From an uncultured Opitutia bacterium (GTDB lineage: Bacteria > Verrucomicrobiota > Verrucomicrobiia > Opitutales > UBA953), in NCBI GenBank assembly GCA_903853185.1, contig CAINSX010000229.1:1-8550 (forward strand): a DNA stretch of 8,550 nt. Direction: 5' to 3'. This document shows positions 6,957 to 8,550 of this stretch, piece after piece. The translations under genes and the position numbers were made by a program. The notes beneath the pieces are model-generated. The model was not told the DNA's origin. It was given only the letters and a program-made list of their open reading frames with translations, and did not search any database. Every line of letters begins with the position of its first letter. Within the stretch, counting starts at the first letter, position 1.

Positions 6957-7031
6957 TGGAGGCGCGGGTCGGAATTGAACCGACGCATGGGGCTTTTGCA
7001 GAGCCCGGCCTTACCACTTGGCTACCGCGCC
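6957..7031 (-). tRNA. tRNA-Cys (anticodon GCA)
   Basis: The reverse strand folds as a complete cloverleaf. The acceptor arms are GGCGCGG and CCGCGCC. The D arm is GCC/GGC around AAGTGGTAA. The anticodon stem GGGCT/AGCCC has the loop CTGCAAA, giving anticodon GCA (+ strand 6997-6999). The variable loop has five bases. The T arm is GTCGG/CCGAC with loop TTCAATT. The discriminator base is U73, the identity base recognised by cysteinyl-tRNA synthetase. CCA is encoded (6957-6959). It lies alone between two + strand units, convergent with argG and divergent from ispF. Confidence 0.97.
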
Positions 7032-7050
7032 TGAAGACTGACAGGCCCAC

Positions 7051-7079
7051 AAAATGTCTCCTCGGGGAGGGCGTTTCAA
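7051..7079 (-). promoter_or_regulatory. Candidate promoter of tRNA-Cys
   Basis: On the minus strand TTGAAA (7079-7074, five of six -35 bases) is spaced exactly 17 bp from CATTTT (7056-7051, three of six -10 bases). Transcription would begin about 7 bases further on, leaving a 5' leader of roughly 12 nt before the mature tRNA at 7031, to be removed by RNase P. Spacing and position fit well, but the -10 is weak. Confidence 0.5.
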
Positions 7080-7131
7080 GGGTTTTGTGCAAGGGCTTCC
7101 CTTTGGCCGCAATATCGCCTAAGAACGGGGC

Positions 7132-7632
7132 ATGAACCAGCCCCAGCCAGCTTTTCGAGTCGGTCTTGGCTATGATATCCACCCGCTGGTCGCCGGTCGT
7201 CCCTGCGTTTTGGGTGGTGTGAAGATCCCTTCGGACGTCGGTCCGGACGGGCATTCCGATGCCGACGTGGTGTTGCACGCCGTCGCGGATGCGATCCTCG
7301 GCGCCGCTGGCTTGCGCGACATCGGGCATTATTTCCCCAACACGGACGCCGCCATCAAAGGATTGGATTCCGCCGTCATTGTGCAGAAGGCCATCGCCGA
7401 AGCGAAGGCGGCCGGCGGTTGGTTCGTCGGCAACGTCGATATCGTGATCATCGGCGAGCGCCCGAAGGTGATGGCCCACGTCGAGGCGATGAAGGTCAAG
7501 GTGGCTGGAATTATCGGAATTTCCCCGTCCCAGGTGGGCATCAAGGCCACGACCAACGAAGGAATGGACTCGATCGGGCAGGGGAAGGCCCTCGCGGTGC
7601 AGGCGATTTGCCTCGTTTTTAAGGGCAATTAG
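7132..7632 (+). CDS. ispF: 2-C-methyl-D-erythritol 2,4-cyclodiphosphate synthase
   Basis: IspF converts CDP-methylerythritol 2-phosphate to the 2,4-cyclodiphosphate with release of CMP, in the MEP isoprenoid pathway. It works as a cytosolic homotrimer. The 166-residue protein has zinc ligands Asp15 and His17 in GYDIHP and His49 in HSDADVVLHA (41-50). GHYFPNTD is at 65-72, and KATTNEG at 138-144 carries the active-site Thr and Glu143. After this, relatives usually have GF(x)GRGEG, but here it reads DSIGQGKA (146-153), so residues matching E. coli Phe139 and Arg142 appear to be Ser147 and Gln150. The seven residues before the core are a modest N-terminal extension. The start has no strong SD (only CGGGG, 2 bases upstream). 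It stands alone, with ndk 89 bases downstream. Confidence 0.96.
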   Translation: MNQPQPAFRVGLGYDIHPLVAGRPCVLGGVKIPSDVGPDGHSDADVVLHAVADAILGAAGLRDIGHYFPNTDAAIKGLDSAVIVQKAIAEAKAAGGWFVGNVDIVIIGERPKVMAHVEAMKVKVAGIIGISPSQVGIKATTNEGMDSIGQGKALAVQAICLVFKGN

Positions 7633-7663
7633 GCCGTTTTCCGTGGTGTCTTAAGGTTCTGGC

Positions 7664-7692
7664 TTGTGTTTTAAGCCCCAAAACCGAATACT
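7664..7692 (+). promoter_or_regulatory. Candidate ndk promoter
   Basis: TTGTGT (7664-7669) and AATACT (7687-7692, four of six -10 bases) are spaced 17 bp apart in the ispF-ndk gap. The predicted start near 7699 gives a leader of about 23 nt holding a good SD. The -35 matches only in TTG. The -10 shares bases with the left arm of an inverted repeat (7689-7708). Confidence 0.4.
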
Positions 7693-7708
7693 GAACGACC
7701 CTTCAGTA
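7689..7708. repeat. Perfect 7-bp inverted repeat, possible operator or 5' hairpin
   Basis: TACTGAA (7689-7695) and TTCAGTA (7702-7708) are exact inverted copies separated by six bases (CGACCC). The repeat overlaps the candidate -10 and start site and ends two bases before the ndk SD. As DNA it has the size and placement of a repressor operator. As RNA it would be a hairpin next to the SD, but only if transcription starts upstream of 7689. No T run follows, so it is not a terminator. Confidence 0.45.
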
Positions 7709-7710
7709 CG

Positions 7711-7716
7711 AGGGGG
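7711..7716 (+). promoter_or_regulatory. Shine-Dalgarno site of ndk
   Basis: AGGGGG lies 5 bases before the ATG at 7722 and fixes the ndk start. It stands out because the arg genes in this window lack recognisable SD sites, which shows that this organism does use SD-led initiation for some genes. Confidence 0.7.
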
Positions 7717-7721
7717 ACCCT

Positions 7722-8156
7722 ATGGAAAAGACTCTTATCATCCTCAAGCCCGACTGCATGGAGCGTCGTCTGTGTGGCACCGTCCTCGCCCGTTTCGAAG
7801 CCGCCGGCTTCGAGATCCAGGCCAGCAAGATGACCCGCCTCACGTCGGCTCAGCTCCGCGAGCATTACGCCCACGTCGCCGACAAGCCCTTCTACCCGGA
7901 GATCGAGGCCTTCATGTCCTCCCGCCCGGTGATCGTCGCCGTCCTCGTCGGCGACAACGTCATTTCCCGCGTCCGCGAACTCCTCGGACCGACCAATTCC
8001 AAAGTGGCCCCCAAGGGCACCATCCGTGGCGATTTCGGCACCGAGATGATGCGCAATGTCTGCCACGCCTCCGATAGCCCCGCCGCCGCGGAGGCCGAGG
8101 TTCGCCGTTTCTTCCGTCCTGACGAAGTTTTTGCCCCCGAGGCAAGCCGAGTCTAA
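7722..8156 (+). CDS. ndk: Nucleoside diphosphate kinase
   Basis: Ndk transfers the gamma-phosphate of ATP to NDPs and dNDPs through a phosphohistidine, which balances nucleotide pools. The 144 residues match the usual 135-145 of the bacterial type. LIILKPD at 5-11 holds the conserved Lys9. ELLGPTN (86-92) and GTIRGDFG (99-106) bind nucleotide phosphates. NVCHASDSP at 112-120 matches the active-site signature, with His115 as the phosphorylated residue. FMSSRPV (64-70) has Arg where many family members have Gly or a small residue, outside the catalytic core. The start is set by the AGGGGG SD. A strong terminator begins 17 bases after the stop, so ndk is the end of its transcript, alone or with ispF. 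Confidence 0.97.
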   Translation: MEKTLIILKPDCMERRLCGTVLARFEAAGFEIQASKMTRLTSAQLREHYAHVADKPFYPEIEAFMSSRPVIVAVLVGDNVISRVRELLGPTNSKVAPKGTIRGDFGTEMMRNVCHASDSPAAAEAEVRRFFRPDEVFAPEASRV

Positions 8157-8173
8157 GCGAAAGCATAGCAAAA

Positions 8174-8212
8174 ATAGGCCCCGCAGTTCGCGCTGCGGGG
8201 CCTATCTTTTTT
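8174..8212. terminator. Strong bidirectional terminator between ndk and the convergent gene
   Basis: A 13-bp perfect stem (8174-8186 with 8193-8205, core GGCCCCGCAG) closes a 6-nt loop, TTCGCG. On the + strand it is followed by C and then six T. On the - strand the stem is followed by a run of T from the A tract at 8170-8173. It can therefore end both ndk and the opposing gene at 8229-8550. Confidence 0.95.
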
Positions 8213-8228
8213 CGACTATCGCGAAGGC

Positions 8229-8550
8229 TTACTTCGCGGCCTTCACTGCGTCCGCGTGGACGGGCGCGACGGGCGGAGGGTTGAGCTTCTCGTAGAGCGG
8301 CCAGGCGTAGGTGAGGAAGCCGACGCCGATGGCGCCTGCACAGAGTCCGACGATCCAGAACGACTGCTTCTTCATCAGGGCCGCGATGGCGGAGAGCATG
8401 ATGGCGATCTGCAGGAACATGATCGCAAGGCCGAAGTTGCCGCCGCGGGCCTGGCTATAGGCGGCTTCGGCGTCGAGGTAGACGGCGTCTTTCATGATCT
8501 CAGCCTTCTCGCCCTTGTAGCGCTTGATTTCTTCGTCGGCCTTATCGATG
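8229..8550 (-). CDS. Membrane protein, DUF4337-like, C-terminal part
   Basis: The frame is open to the window edge, so the 106 visible residues are the C-terminal part of a longer protein. The internal Met at 8495 is probably not the start. The fragment begins with a charged helical stretch (IDKADEEIKRYKGEKAE) and an Ala/Tyr-rich segment. Two hydrophobic helices follow: about residues 39-59 (FGLAIMFLQIAIML and on) and 64-86 (FWIVGLCAGAIGVGFL and on), joined by the short basic turn MKKQS. The tail is Pro/Ala-rich (NPPPVAPVHAD). A charged helix, two C-terminal membrane segments and a KKxxFW turn resemble DUF4337 proteins, whose function is unknown. The family call is from pattern memory only. 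It is convergent with ndk and shares its terminator. Confidence 0.75.
   Translation of the reverse strand, partial: IDKADEEIKRYKGEKAEIMKDAVYLDAEAAYSQARGGNFGLAIMFLQIAIMLSAIAALMKKQSFWIVGLCAGAIGVGFLTYAWPLYEKLNPPPVAPVHADAVKAAK

Noticed and set aside
5665..7479. 604-codon minus-strand open frame opposite argG, the tRNA region and ispF
   Set aside because: It reads straight through the argG terminator hairpin and the tRNA-Cys gene and shows no domain. It is a shadow of argG and ispF codon use.
7661..7677. GGCTT/AAGCC inverted repeat after ispF as a terminator
   Set aside because: The stem is only 5 bp and is followed by CCAAAACC rather than a T run. It also overlaps the candidate ndk -35, so I do not call it.
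8229..8495. Met at 8495 as the start of the minus-strand membrane protein
   Set aside because: The frame stays open for another 18 codons to the window edge with plausible charged-helix sequence, so the true start probably lies outside.

Overview
This window is ordinary core-chromosome DNA from a GC-rich bacterium, with dense, mostly co-oriented housekeeping genes. I see no transposon, integrase, CRISPR array, phage gene or defence gene. The wording of the Arg proteins (for example the start of ArgB and of ArgF) and the general lack of Shine-Dalgarno (SD) sites suggest the PVC group, possibly Verrucomicrobiota. That placement is an impression from the sequence, not a database result.

Layout. 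Bases 1-54 are the last codons of ribosomal protein S9 (rpsI), followed by a strong terminator at 81-108. Bases 168-6897 hold a tight six-gene arginine cluster, argC-argJ-argB-argD-argF-argG, all on the + strand with junctions from a 1-nt overlap to 68 nt. A long hairpin terminator (6915-6952) closes it. A minus-strand tRNA-Cys(GCA) at 6957-7031 converges on that terminator. Then come ispF (7132-7632) and ndk (7722-8156) on the + strand. A second strong, bidirectional terminator (8174-8212) separates ndk from a convergent minus-strand membrane-protein gene that runs off the right edge (8229-8550, DUF4337-like).

How the genes work together. ArgJ moves the acetyl group from N-acetylornithine to glutamate. 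ArgB phosphorylates N-acetylglutamate, ArgC reduces it and ArgD transaminates it. ArgF then makes citrulline from ornithine, and ArgG makes argininosuccinate. This is the acetyl-recycling route from glutamate to argininosuccinate. Only argininosuccinate lyase (argH) is missing, and must lie elsewhere if the pathway is complete. ArgB looks like the arginine-inhibited class, so feedback control probably acts there. I found no convincing ARG box. IspF (MEP isoprenoid pathway) and Ndk (nucleotide pools) are unrelated housekeeping enzymes.

No clearly new biological system is visible. The points worth a second look are small. A T4-5CC tract recurs at every gapped arg junction where an SD is lacking. 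An SD-preceded 11-codon mini-ORF overlaps the argF start. ArgJ has a shortened C-terminus. A perfect inverted repeat overlaps a candidate -10 box upstream of ndk. Several conserved active-site-loop residues are substituted in IspF and ArgF. Very long antisense open frames opposite argC-argB and argG-ispF are judged GC-driven artefacts.
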